Below, piece after piece: positions 18,300 through 25,057 of a stretch of 51,059 nt of DNA; the stretch's first letter is position 1; each line of letters begins with the position of its first letter. The stretch spans positions 1 to 51,059 of the forward strand of contig JAIORQ010000051.1 in NCBI GenBank assembly GCA_021108035.1, given 5' to 3'. The notes beneath the pieces are model-generated. The model was not told where the DNA came from and ran no database searches. It saw only the letters and a program-made list of their open reading frames with translations. The DNA is from Bacteroidales bacterium. Lineage in GTDB: Bacteria > Bacteroidota > Bacteroidia > Bacteroidales > JAADGE01. Position numbers and translations under genes: made by a program.

Positions 18300-18795
18300 T
18301 GACAAATATTTCTTTATTAAATTTAAATTATAAAATACATTTAAGTTGATTATTAATAATTAACTTATAATTTAATCCCAAATATTATATATCTCATCAA
18401 ATATATATATCCTTTCATCAATACAGGCTTCAAATATTAGGTAAGTACGGGTTTTTGCGGTACTTTTGTTTCAACAACTGAATAACCTTTTATATATAAT
18501 CTCAACACCAAAAAAATAGACTGCAATAAAACTTATTATGAAATTACAAAGAGATGCAAAAATTTGCATCTCTTTTTTTTATTCCTATAAGCTGATAATT
18601 TATAAGCCAATATAAGCCTCTCATATTCAGGGATTAAGCTCGTCGCTATCCGACATATCTTCAACGGCATAAATTGTTAAGTTATTTGTTGACAAACCCT
18701 AAAGCCCGGGCTGCTGTAATATTTATCTGCATGAAAATAAAGACTGTATTTTAAAAAAAATTAGTCCTATTCATGTTTTTTTTATAATTTTAAAA
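18300..18795. other. Non-coding gap with one strong hairpin terminator
   Basis: About 500 bp of AT-rich sequence without a supported gene. It holds a TACTTTTG promoter-like octamer (18461-18468) and the terminator hairpin at 18551-18580, possibly bounding a short untranslated transcript. The remainder, including 18600-18790, shows no recognisable element. Confidence 0.5.
18551..18580 (+). terminator. Intrinsic terminator hairpin
   Basis: gagatgcaaa (18551-18560) pairs with tttgcatctc (18563-18572) and is followed by a run of T. No plus-strand gene ends before it; the only upstream candidate is the putative short transcript starting near 18475. Confidence 0.55.
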
Positions 18796-18928
18796 TTGAA
18801 TCTGCTCCGAAAACGGTCAGACGGGTATATTTGAAAAACATAATAAGTTTAATGTCTTATTTTCAGTTAATCAGAAAACCCGTCAGACCGATATTTATAC
18901 ATATTTTGACTTTTCGGAGTGGACACAA
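18796..18928. repeat. Nested inverted repeat, family copy 1 (CTCCGAAAA outer arms)
   Basis: Outer arms: ttgaatctgctccgaaaa (18796-18813) and ttttcggagtggacacaa (18911-18928), 14 of 18 positions paired. Inner arms: cggtcagacgggt (18814-18826) and acccgtcagaccg (18878-18890), 12 of 13 paired. The ~50-nt centre, read on the minus strand, contains gattaactgaaaataag and ttaaacttatt and matches the centre of the copy at 50820-50953 closely. It lies just upstream of the TPR-AraC gene. Confidence 0.75.
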
Positions 18929-18962
18929 AATTAACATTCAAAACCCGTTAAACCCCTTTTAT

Positions 18963-20738
18963 ATGAACCGAAATCACACCAAAAAAGCCTGTCTGCCGAA
19001 CAGGCAGGCATTTATAATAATACTGTTTATTGTAACATGCACGGTAAGTTTTGCACAAAATCACATCAAAACCGACAGCCTCAAAAACTTGTTAAAAACC
19101 GTTAATATAAACGAAAGACCAAAACTTTTGAATGAACTCGCAAAAGAATATTTGCCCAACTTTCCCGAAAAGGCAAAAAAAAATGCAAGCCTTGCACTGC
19201 AATTTGCGAGAAAACAAAATAACAGAATTGAACAAGCATTTGCTTTAAAATATATTGGTGTGGCATTATATTATCAATCAGAATATGAAAAAGCATTGGA
19301 AAACTATAATAACTCCATGCAAATATTTAAAGAACTTGATAATAAACCTGAAATTGCAAAATTATTTAATAATACAGGATTAATTTATAAAGAATTAAAC
19401 AATTATGAAAAAGCTTTGGAATATTTTCAAAAGGTATTAAAAACAGACAAAAAAAACAAGGATAAAAGAGGAGTTGCATATTCGTTAAATAATATTGGTC
19501 TTATTTATTATGAATTAAACAATTATGAAGATGCTTTGGAATATTTTCAAAAATCATTGAAAAAAGAAAAAGAAATTGATAACAAAAACGGACTTGCAAA
19601 ATCATTAAATAATATAGGAATTATTTATCAGGAATTAAACAATTATGAAGATGCTTTGGAATATTATCAAAAGTCATTAAAAATAAAAGAAGAAATCAAG
19701 GATAAAAAAGGAATTGCAAATACCTTAAATAATATCGGAATTATTTATAAAGAATTAAACAATTATGAAGAAGCTTTGGAATATCATCAAAAATCATTAC
19801 AAATAAGAGGAGAAATCAAGGATAAAAGAGGAATTGCATCTTCGTTAAATAATATCGGAGAACTATACAACAAACTCGGGAACTTCAATAAAGCATTATT
19901 GTATTTTGGTAAAAGCCTTGAAATGTCTGAATTTCTTGATGCAAAAGATATGATTATAGATAATTATAAATTTATTTCCGAAACCTATTCGGCAACAGGA
20001 AATTACAGAAAGGCTTTTGAATATCATAAACAATACACCGGTTTAAAAGATTCTGTATTCAGTTTGGAAACATACAAGCAAATTGCAGATATGAAAACCA
20101 AGTATGAAACAGAGAAAAAAGATAAACAAATACAAACATTAGAATACGAAAATAATATAAAAACCATAAAAATTAAGCACCATAAAAAAACTCATATAAT
20201 ATATATCACAGGATTACTTCTTACATTAATTGCAATTACAATAATCCTTATTTTATTAAGAAAAAAAAACAGGGCATATAAATTTCTTGTTTCTAAAAAC
20301 CTTGATGTGCTGTCGAAAGAAAAAGAACTGAAAAATATTAAAGAAAACTTGCAAATCGGCAATACGTATTCTCAAAATAATGTACACAATGATGAAAAAG
20401 AAAAAATATTGAGAAGATTAGAAAGACTGTTTGAAACAGACAAATCTTTTACACAACACAGCCTTACAATTGACAAACTGGCAAAAAAATTATCAATAAA
20501 CAAAAATTATCTTTCCGGAGTAATAAATAACGAATACAAAAAAAATTATAATGATTTTATTAATGAATACAGGGTAAAAGAAGCCATGTTGCTGTTATCT
20601 GACAAAAAGAACAAAAAATATACTGTTGAAGCCATTGCAAAAGAAGCAGGTTTCAGATCTTTATCTACTTTTAACCCTGTTTTTAAAAAATATACCGGTT
20701 TAACTCCTTCAAAATTTTTAAAAACTTTAAATTTATAA
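18963..20738 (+). CDS. Membrane TPR regulator with C-terminal AraC-type DNA-binding domain
   Basis: 591 residues from the ATG at 18963. Parts in order: a signal-type hydrophobic segment (AFIIILFIVTCTVSFAQ, about 17-33); TPR units of 40 residues (about 90-330, 'NNIGIIYKELNNYEEALEYHQ'); one membrane helix (about 410-432, HIIYITGLLLTLIAITIILIL); and an AraC/XylS double helix-turn-helix at the end ('LAKKLSINKNYLSGVINNEY', 'AIAKEAGFRSLSTFNPVFKKYTGL'). This periplasmic-sensor/cytoplasmic-HTH layout is common in Bacteroidota. The frame is open from a TTG at 18831, but that start lies inside an inverted repeat and would bury the signal peptide, so I reject it. A GC-rich palindrome is translated within the signal-peptide n-region. 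Confidence 0.88.
   Translation: MNRNHTKKACLPNRQAFIIILFIVTCTVSFAQNHIKTDSLKNLLKTVNINERPKLLNELAKEYLPNFPEKAKKNASLALQFARKQNNRIEQAFALKYIGVALYYQSEYEKALENYNNSMQIFKELDNKPEIAKLFNNTGLIYKELNNYEKALEYFQKVLKTDKKNKDKRGVAYSLNNIGLIYYELNNYEDALEYFQKSLKKEKEIDNKNGLAKSLNNIGIIYQELNNYEDALEYYQKSLKIKEEIKDKKGIANTLNNIGIIYKELNNYEEALEYHQKSLQIRGEIKDKRGIASSLNNIGELYNKLGNFNKALLYFGKSLEMSEFLDAKDMIIDNYKFISETYSATGNYRKAFEYHKQYTGLKDSVFSLETYKQIADMKTKYETEKKDKQIQTLEYENNIKTIKIKHHKKTHIIYITGLLLTLIAITIILILLRKKNRAYKFLVSKNLDVLSKEKELKNIKENLQIGNTYSQNNVHNDEKEKILRRLERLFETDKSFTQHSLTIDKLAKKLSINKNYLSGVINNEYKKNYNDFINEYRVKEAMLLLSDKKNKKYTVEAIAKEAGFRSLSTFNPVFKKYTGLTPSKFLKTLNL
18987..19009. repeat. GC-rich palindromic repeat inside a coding region
   Basis: A 23-bp near-palindrome (stem gcctgtctg / caggcaggc) is translated as ACLPNRQA before the hydrophobic core of the TPR-AraC signal peptide. 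Variants lie at 12894-12911 and 36128-36176. Confidence 0.7.
19360..19850 (+). repeat. Tandem 120-bp coding repeats (TPR units)
   Basis: Four to five 40-codon units encode 'NNIGxIYxELNNYExALEYxQKSL' with strong DNA-level similarity, for example gaattaaacaattatgaa recurring every 120 bp. Confidence 0.75.
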
Positions 20739-21435
20739 ACTAAAGCCAAGTTACTTTTCGTTTTTTAAAACAATTACCTGCTCTCATATTCTTTATCTTT
20801 ACAGACCGTTCCTACGGAACTTATCTTATTATGGTTCATCCGAATAATACGTATTTTTGTTTTTAAACATACAAAATTAATAATGAAATATTTATTGTTT
20901 TGTAAAAATCAGCACCATAATTTATTATGGTGTTTTAAAAATTGCTACATCAAATATAGTGCGTTTTAACGTACTTTAAATTTGCTTTTTCAGATGTTTT
21001 TCAATATAAAAATGTAATTTTCGGTATTTCTGTAAAGTCATCTTAAAGATGACTTTTGTTTGCTGTATGTCTTTTAATTACACCAAGTTATACTTCGACT
21101 AAAACGCTCAGCATAAAAAACTTGGTGCTGTTTTTACCTTAATTGTTTTTAGATAAATCAAAAAAAATTGAAAAATCAAACCGATTTTCAATCATTTTCC
21201 CTAAAAAAAACCAATAAAACAGTGTTTTTGGCGGTTTCAAAACCATATAAAGCTTTATCTGGCTAACATGCTGTTACACAGCCCGTAACAAGCCGTATTT
21301 ATACTTCCGAAATGATACTTTCGAAAGGATTTTATTTGCTTTTTGCAAAAAATCATAATTAATTTACATAAGCAAAAAAAGCACTTTTTTATTTGTATAA
21401 ATTTTTTTTATTTATTCATTAAAATTATAAAAGTT
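20739..21435. other. Non-coding gap with several hairpins
   Basis: About 700 bp without a supported gene. It holds three stem-loops: caccataa/ttatggtg at about 20914-20933 with T run; agtcatctt/aagatgact at about 21037-21057 followed by tttg; and caccaagtt/aacttggtg at about 21080-21122 followed by ctgttttt. The first, after the TPR-AraC stop, could terminate that gene. A short gaccgttcctacggaac word near 20805 resembles the short palindromes at 29970-30130. The rest shows nothing recognisable. Confidence 0.5.
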
Positions 21436-23838
21436 ATGAAAAGAAAAATTAACATTATAATCAGTGCAGTATTAATTTTATTAATATTGCCTATGCAGTT
21501 TGGATGTAATAAAGACAAATTGCTGAAAACACAAACAGATGATTTTGACCCTTGGGTGTATGATTTTAACGGCAACGGGCAGATAGATGAAGACGAACTT
21601 GAAGCAATATTAAATGATTTTGCAGAAAATAAAATTAATGAAGAAGAGTTTAAAGCCGGCATTGAGTTGTGGGCAAGCCATGGCACCGGACAGGAAGGAA
21701 ACTCAACTAAAAGTGATTTTGAACCATGTTCTTATGATTCTAATTTTAATGGTGTCATAGATAAAGCAGAGGCAGTGGAAGCAATAAATGATTATTTATT
21801 TGAAGGAACTATTACGAAAGCACAGTGTATAGAAGTATTAAATATGTACTTATTCGGGGGAAGCCCTTGTAGCGACGACTTCTTTTTTGTTCATATTACC
21901 GACCTGCATATCAAGGATGGGTCATTCGGGATTGGAACAGGTGATATAAATGGGAATGCATTTAAGAAAATTATGGATGAAATAAACAGTTGGACAGACA
22001 AACCCGCGTTTGTAATAGCTTCAGGTGATATTTCTGATGTCGGTTGCTGGAGTGATGATGGTATGTATCCTGCTATGACTCAATGGTTGTATACTAAGAG
22101 TGATTGGGACAATCCCAAGGTTGGAGATATATGCATTGATGCAGCTAAACAAATCCCGATATATTTTACACCCGGAAACCATGACTATCGTATTACAAAT
22201 TTTTTTGATATTAGTAATGGTTGGCCTCCATTTCCGTATATTGATGAAAATCTTACTGATTATGTAGATCACTTAATCCCACGGGAAGATTATGTAATTG
22301 ATATGGGAAATGCAGTAATAATCTGTATGGATTCAGGTTCTGATGTTAGTTGTGATGATGCATATATGACACCTGAAGGAACAGGTTTTACTCCTGAACA
22401 AACGGCTTGGCTGTTACAAACTTTTTATGAACATAGTACTAAAAGAAAGATAATTGTAACGCACCATCCGTTTATTAACGATGTAGGAACAGATTGGGAT
22501 GGTTCAACACATGAGGAAATTCCGTTGAGTGAAGCAGACGGCTCTTTTTTAACCCGGGATGATGTCCTTCAATATTGTAAAGATTTTAATGTAGATGTTA
22601 CATTATCCGGCCATGTTCATCAAAATATTGTATGTTATGATGATAATAACGGGAACACATTTACAAGGTTTGTACAAACAGCTAATGCTTTTAAAGGTAG
22701 TTATCGCAAAATTTCAGTAGATAGCGACGGTGTAACTGTACACAACCCACAATTGGCAGTTTTATCTCCATCATATCCTTTCGTTGACTCTCGTGATAGG
22801 CAGATTTACGAAACTATAAAAATTGGCACACAAACATGGATGGCCGAAAATCTTAATTATGAATGCGATGGTTCGTATTGGTACAATAATGATAAAGCAT
22901 ACGGCGATATTTACGGCCGCTTATATACCTGGGATGCAGCAATGACAGTTGCCCCCGGAGGTTGGCATTTACCTTCCGAAGCAGAATGGCTAACCTTAAT
23001 CGCTTATCTTGGTGGTTCAAGTGTTGCCGGTGGTAAAATGAAATCAATCGGAACAGCATATTGGAACAGCCCGAACACGGGAGCAACTAACGAATCCGGT
23101 TTTACAGCCCTTCCGGGTGGCTACAGAGCCAGCACCGGCATGTTCAGCTATTTGGGCAGCCGCACCTGCTTCTGGAGTGCCGCGTCCAATAATAGTTCAA
23201 CTGCGTGGCGCTGCGCCCTGATTTACAACAATCCATTTGTGTACGGGGGGAACGATTTCTCCAAGGATTGCGGGTACGCGGTGCGATTAGTTAAGGGGGA
23301 ACCTCATGAAATTATTAATAATAAGAGTTTTGAAACAACATGTTGTTGGACATTAGAAAGGAATAGTACTGAATTTGATTTACCATCATATTCAACATAT
23401 TGGGGGCATGCCGGATCACAGTCTATGAAATTTCGTTTAAATTGTTCAGATCCTGAAGAAGGTGATAACTGTTCTATATCTCAATCTATAACAGTTCAAT
23501 ATAATCATCACATAAGTTTTTGGATAAAAACTCATGGACGTCATGGTCACTTTGGGGAAGGGAATTTTTTAGATTTTAGAGTTTTGTTTAAAGGTAATGT
23601 TGTATATACTCTCAATGGTGTTGATGAGACTACTACACCACCAATGCCGATTTGGAATTGTACAGAAAATGAATGGGAAGTTTGTGATTATTATGAGGGA
23701 CAAAAAAGTGATATTGATCTTTCGTCATATGCCGGACAAACAGGAGATCTTACCTTTGAATTTCGTTCAAATATAGATATGTCTTATCATCGGTTTGAAA
23801 CCGTATTATATCTTGATGATATAACCGAATCATATTAA
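21436..23838 (+). CDS. Surface lipoprotein: EF-hand loops, metallophosphoesterase, FISUMP (probable DGR target) and C-terminal sandwich domain
   Basis: 800 residues from the ATG at 21436; an upstream TTG at 21343 would bury the signal peptide. The lipoprotein signal ends LPMQFGC (Cys24). Two EF-hand-type loops, DFNGNGQIDEDE (43-54) and DSNFNGVIDKAE (101-112), give a dockerin-like calcium site. A calcineurin-type phosphoesterase follows from about 150, with motifs ITDLHIKD, ASGDISD, TPGNHDY, VTHHPF and LSGHVHQN, so all metal ligands appear present. A FISUMP/C-type-lectin-like domain lies at about 465-622 (MAENLNY, WHLPSEAEW, GYRAS, FWSAAS, GYAVRLVK). A final ~175-residue beta-sandwich-like domain starts SFETTCCWTL. 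The FISUMP end is GC-rich and has the codon pattern of a DGR variable region. It is probably a displayed enzyme or adhesin. Confidence 0.9.
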   Translation: MKRKINIIISAVLILLILPMQFGCNKDKLLKTQTDDFDPWVYDFNGNGQIDEDELEAILNDFAENKINEEEFKAGIELWASHGTGQEGNSTKSDFEPCSYDSNFNGVIDKAEAVEAINDYLFEGTITKAQCIEVLNMYLFGGSPCSDDFFFVHITDLHIKDGSFGIGTGDINGNAFKKIMDEINSWTDKPAFVIASGDISDVGCWSDDGMYPAMTQWLYTKSDWDNPKVGDICIDAAKQIPIYFTPGNHDYRITNFFDISNGWPPFPYIDENLTDYVDHLIPREDYVIDMGNAVIICMDSGSDVSCDDAYMTPEGTGFTPEQTAWLLQTFYEHSTKRKIIVTHHPFINDVGTDWDGSTHEEIPLSEADGSFLTRDDVLQYCKDFNVDVTLSGHVHQNIVCYDDNNGNTFTRFVQTANAFKGSYRKISVDSDGVTVHNPQLAVLSPSYPFVDSRDRQIYETIKIGTQTWMAENLNYECDGSYWYNNDKAYGDIYGRLYTWDAAMTVAPGGWHLPSEAEWLTLIAYLGGSSVAGGKMKSIGTAYWNSPNTGATNESGFTALPGGYRASTGMFSYLGSRTCFWSAASNNSSTAWRCALIYNNPFVYGGNDFSKDCGYAVRLVKGEPHEIINNKSFETTCCWTLERNSTEFDLPSYSTYWGHAGSQSMKFRLNCSDPEEGDNCSISQSITVQYNHHISFWIKTHGRHGHFGEGNFLDFRVLFKGNVVYTLNGVDETTTPPMPIWNCTENEWEVCDYYEGQKSDIDLSSYAGQTGDLTFEFRSNIDMSYHRFETVLYLDDITESY
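23173..23299 (+). other. Candidate variable region (VR) of a diversity-generating retroelement
   Basis: This segment encodes residues 580-621 of the lipoprotein. G+C over 23161-23280 is about 55% by my count, against roughly a third for the window. At positions that are Asn in typical FISUMP templates the codons are nearly all NNY (TCC AAT AAT AGT ... CGC TGC GCC ... ATT TAC AAC AAT ... GAT TTC TCC ... GAT TGC), as expected from AAY codons altered at adenines. Conserved codons between them (GCG TGG, CTG, GTG, GCG GTG CGA) carry no adenine. No template repeat or reverse transcriptase is in the window. Confidence 0.6.
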
Positions 23839-23851
23839 TCCCCCCGCTAGC

Positions 23852-24140
23852 CATACGCGTCAACTTAAGCTATGCTTTGCTGATTATCAACAAGATACAG
23901 AATGTTTGTTTTGCTGTTGAATAAGGTAATAAGGTTTTGAATTTAACCGGATTATTTTCTACTAAGGTTAAAACTTTTAAAATAAGGTTTTTACAATTAT
24001 TTACAAAAACCTTATCTGTTATTTTTAACCTTAATAGAAATAAGAAGACTTATAATAAACCTTATTACCTTATTTAAACTTAATTTTAAATTTGCAATTA
24101 ACTTACTAACAGCAAATTAATTCTTAAGTTGACGCGTATG
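23852..24140. repeat. 289-bp multi-level nested inverted repeat
   Basis: Ends: catacgcgtcaacttaag (23852-23869) and its perfect complement (24123-24140). Next level: aataaggtaataaggttt (23920-23937) with a perfect partner at 24057-24074. Next: ctaaggttaaaa near 23962 with its partner near 24022-24034. Innermost: ataaggttttt (23982-23992) with aaaaaccttat (24005-24015). The word TAAGGT recurs on each level. No coding frame. It sits between two GC-rich patches and looks inserted there, though no clean target duplication is visible. Confidence 0.8.
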
Positions 24141-24215
24141 CCCACTAGCGCGCGGTGTGCCACGAAGTTAAAGGATGGCATTTAAATATATAATTAAGAG
24201 TTCTTTGACATTTTT

Positions 24216-24297
24216 AGGTGCTTAGCGATTTTACTAACAAGATAATAATAAGATTACTAATTTTTAAGTATTTCATAAAATTAATCGCTTAGCACCT
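24216..24297. repeat. Inverted repeat, 14-bp perfect arms
   Basis: aggtgcttagcgat (24216-24229) pairs perfectly with atcgcttagcacct (24284-24297) around a 54-nt AT-rich centre. Confidence 0.7.
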
Positions 24298-24335
24298 TTA
24301 ATAAGCGTTATTTGAAATAATTAATGAGTCAGGTA

Positions 24336-24361
24336 TAACCGACGGGTTAACCCGTCGGTTA
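24336..24361. repeat. 26-bp perfect palindrome
   Basis: Self-complementary with no loop, centred on cgggttaacccg; arms taaccga / tcggtta. It shares its core with the palindrome at 24385-24430. Confidence 0.85.
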
Positions 24362-24384
24362 ACATTTGGGCCGGGTACATAAAC

Positions 24385-24430
24385 AAACCCATTATAACCG
24401 GCGGGTTAACCCGCCGGTTATAATGGGTTT
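24385..24430. repeat. 46-bp perfect palindrome
   Basis: Every base from 24385 to 24430 pairs with its mirror position; the centre is between 24407 and 24408 (gggttaaccc). It has the same core as the 26-bp palindrome 24 bp upstream, but with a paired change (A/T there, G/C here) that keeps the symmetry. It is followed by a T run (24428-24433), so it could also work as a terminator. Confidence 0.85.
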
Positions 24431-24492
24431 TTTATTTTATGCTTACCGGGGTTTTAAATGCAGGCAGGGTGATAGTTTGAAGTGTTTTAGTA

Positions 24493-24566
24493 TCGGTGTG
24501 AATTTGTTAATTAACTGATTATAAGCCAATAATCTTATTTTCTTTTTGCAAAAGTATTCACACCGA
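24493..24566. repeat. Nested-repeat family copy 2 (inner stem TCGGTGTGAAT)
   Basis: tcggtgtgaat (24493-24503) pairs perfectly with attcacaccga (24556-24566). The 52-nt centre begins ttgttaattaactga and ends tttttgcaaaagt, matching the family centre. A right outer arm cttttcggagttgtc (24569-24583) is present; the left outer arm is degraded. Confidence 0.65.
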
Positions 24567-24597
24567 CACTTTTCGGAGTTGTCTTAAAGTTATAAAG

Positions 24598-24721
24598 TTG
24601 AGTTTACTCCGAAAAGCTTAATCTATTCATCCGATGAATTTGTAATTAGCTGACTGTCAGATTAAATAGATATCAACTTTTGCAAAATTATTCATCGGAT
24701 GACTTTTCGGAGCGGACTCAA
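24598..24721. repeat. Nested-repeat family copy 3 (inner stem TCATCCGATGAAT)
   Basis: Outer arms ttgagtttactccgaaaag (24598-24616) and cttttcggagcggactcaa (24703-24721), 16 of 19 paired. Inner arms tcatccgatgaat (24627-24639) and attcatcggatga (24690-24702), perfect over 13. The ~50-nt centre has gtaattagctga and ttttgcaaaa at the same places as the other copies. Confidence 0.75.
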
Positions 24722-24744
24722 AATTTATAATCGCTTATTTAAGG

Positions 24745-24769
24745 TTAAAGCAGATTGCTTTAATTTTTT
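24745..24769 (+). terminator. Intrinsic terminator
   Basis: ttaaagca (24745-24752), 3-nt loop, tgctttaa (24756-24763), then a T run to 24769. No gene ends just before it. Confidence 0.5.
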
Positions 24770-24827
24770 CAGACTGTAAGCCTTAAATATCTTTCAAACT
24801 CTTTGTGTCCGGTTTTTCAGTAAAATT

Positions 24828-24908
24828 AGTCAGGCTTGACTGTACTGATTAATAAACAGTAAGTCTTTAAATATTTTTGCTGTTTATTATATTAGTCAAG
24901 CTCTGACT
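24828..24908. repeat. Two-level inverted repeat
   Basis: Outer arms agtcaggcttgact (24828-24841) and agtcaagctctgact (24894-24908); inner arms aataaacag (24851-24859) and ctgtttatt (24880-24888). The outer word resembles the one at 27901-27982 on the other side of the TonB receptor gene. Confidence 0.6.
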
Positions 24909-25004
24909 TTACGGTCTCATTTATTATTTATCAAAAACCTTATTTTATAGTTTTCTTATTAAAACGAAAAGAAACAATCACAAAAACCTTTGGAAGGATA
25001 AATA

Positions 25005-25025
25005 AAGCTCGGATGAACCGAGCTT
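25005..25025 (-). terminator. Hairpin after the TonB receptor gene
   Basis: aagctcgg (25005-25012) pairs with ccgagctt (25018-25025) 33 bp past the receptor stop. On the minus strand it is followed by tttatttat, a weak T tract. Confidence 0.5.
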
Positions 25026-25057
25026 AATCAACAAAACACATAATAACAAAACACTGT

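Larger units (their letters stand above)
23839..25057. other. 1.2-kb gene-free stretch dense in palindromes
   Basis: No coding frame is supported. It contains, in order: a GC-rich patch (23840-23851); a 289-bp nested inverted repeat (23852-24140); a second GC-rich patch (24141-24180); an inverted repeat at 24216-24297; perfect palindromes at 24336-24361 and 24385-24430; nested repeats at 24493-24566 and 24598-24721; a terminator at 24745-24769; an inverted repeat at 24828-24908; and a terminator-like hairpin at 25005-25025. Confidence 0.85.

Noticed and set aside
18831-18962. N-terminal extension of the TPR-AraC protein from the TTG at 18831
   Set aside because: The added codons lie inside an inverted repeat and would put 44 residues before the signal peptide.
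21343-21435. N-terminal extension of the EF-hand/phosphoesterase lipoprotein from TTG
   Set aside because: It would bury the lipoprotein signal peptide; the ATG at 21436 places it correctly.
23173-25057. Template repeat or reverse transcriptase of a DGR near the FISUMP gene
   Set aside because: No frame with reverse transcriptase motifs and no AAC/AAT-rich copy of the VR are found in this window on either strand.
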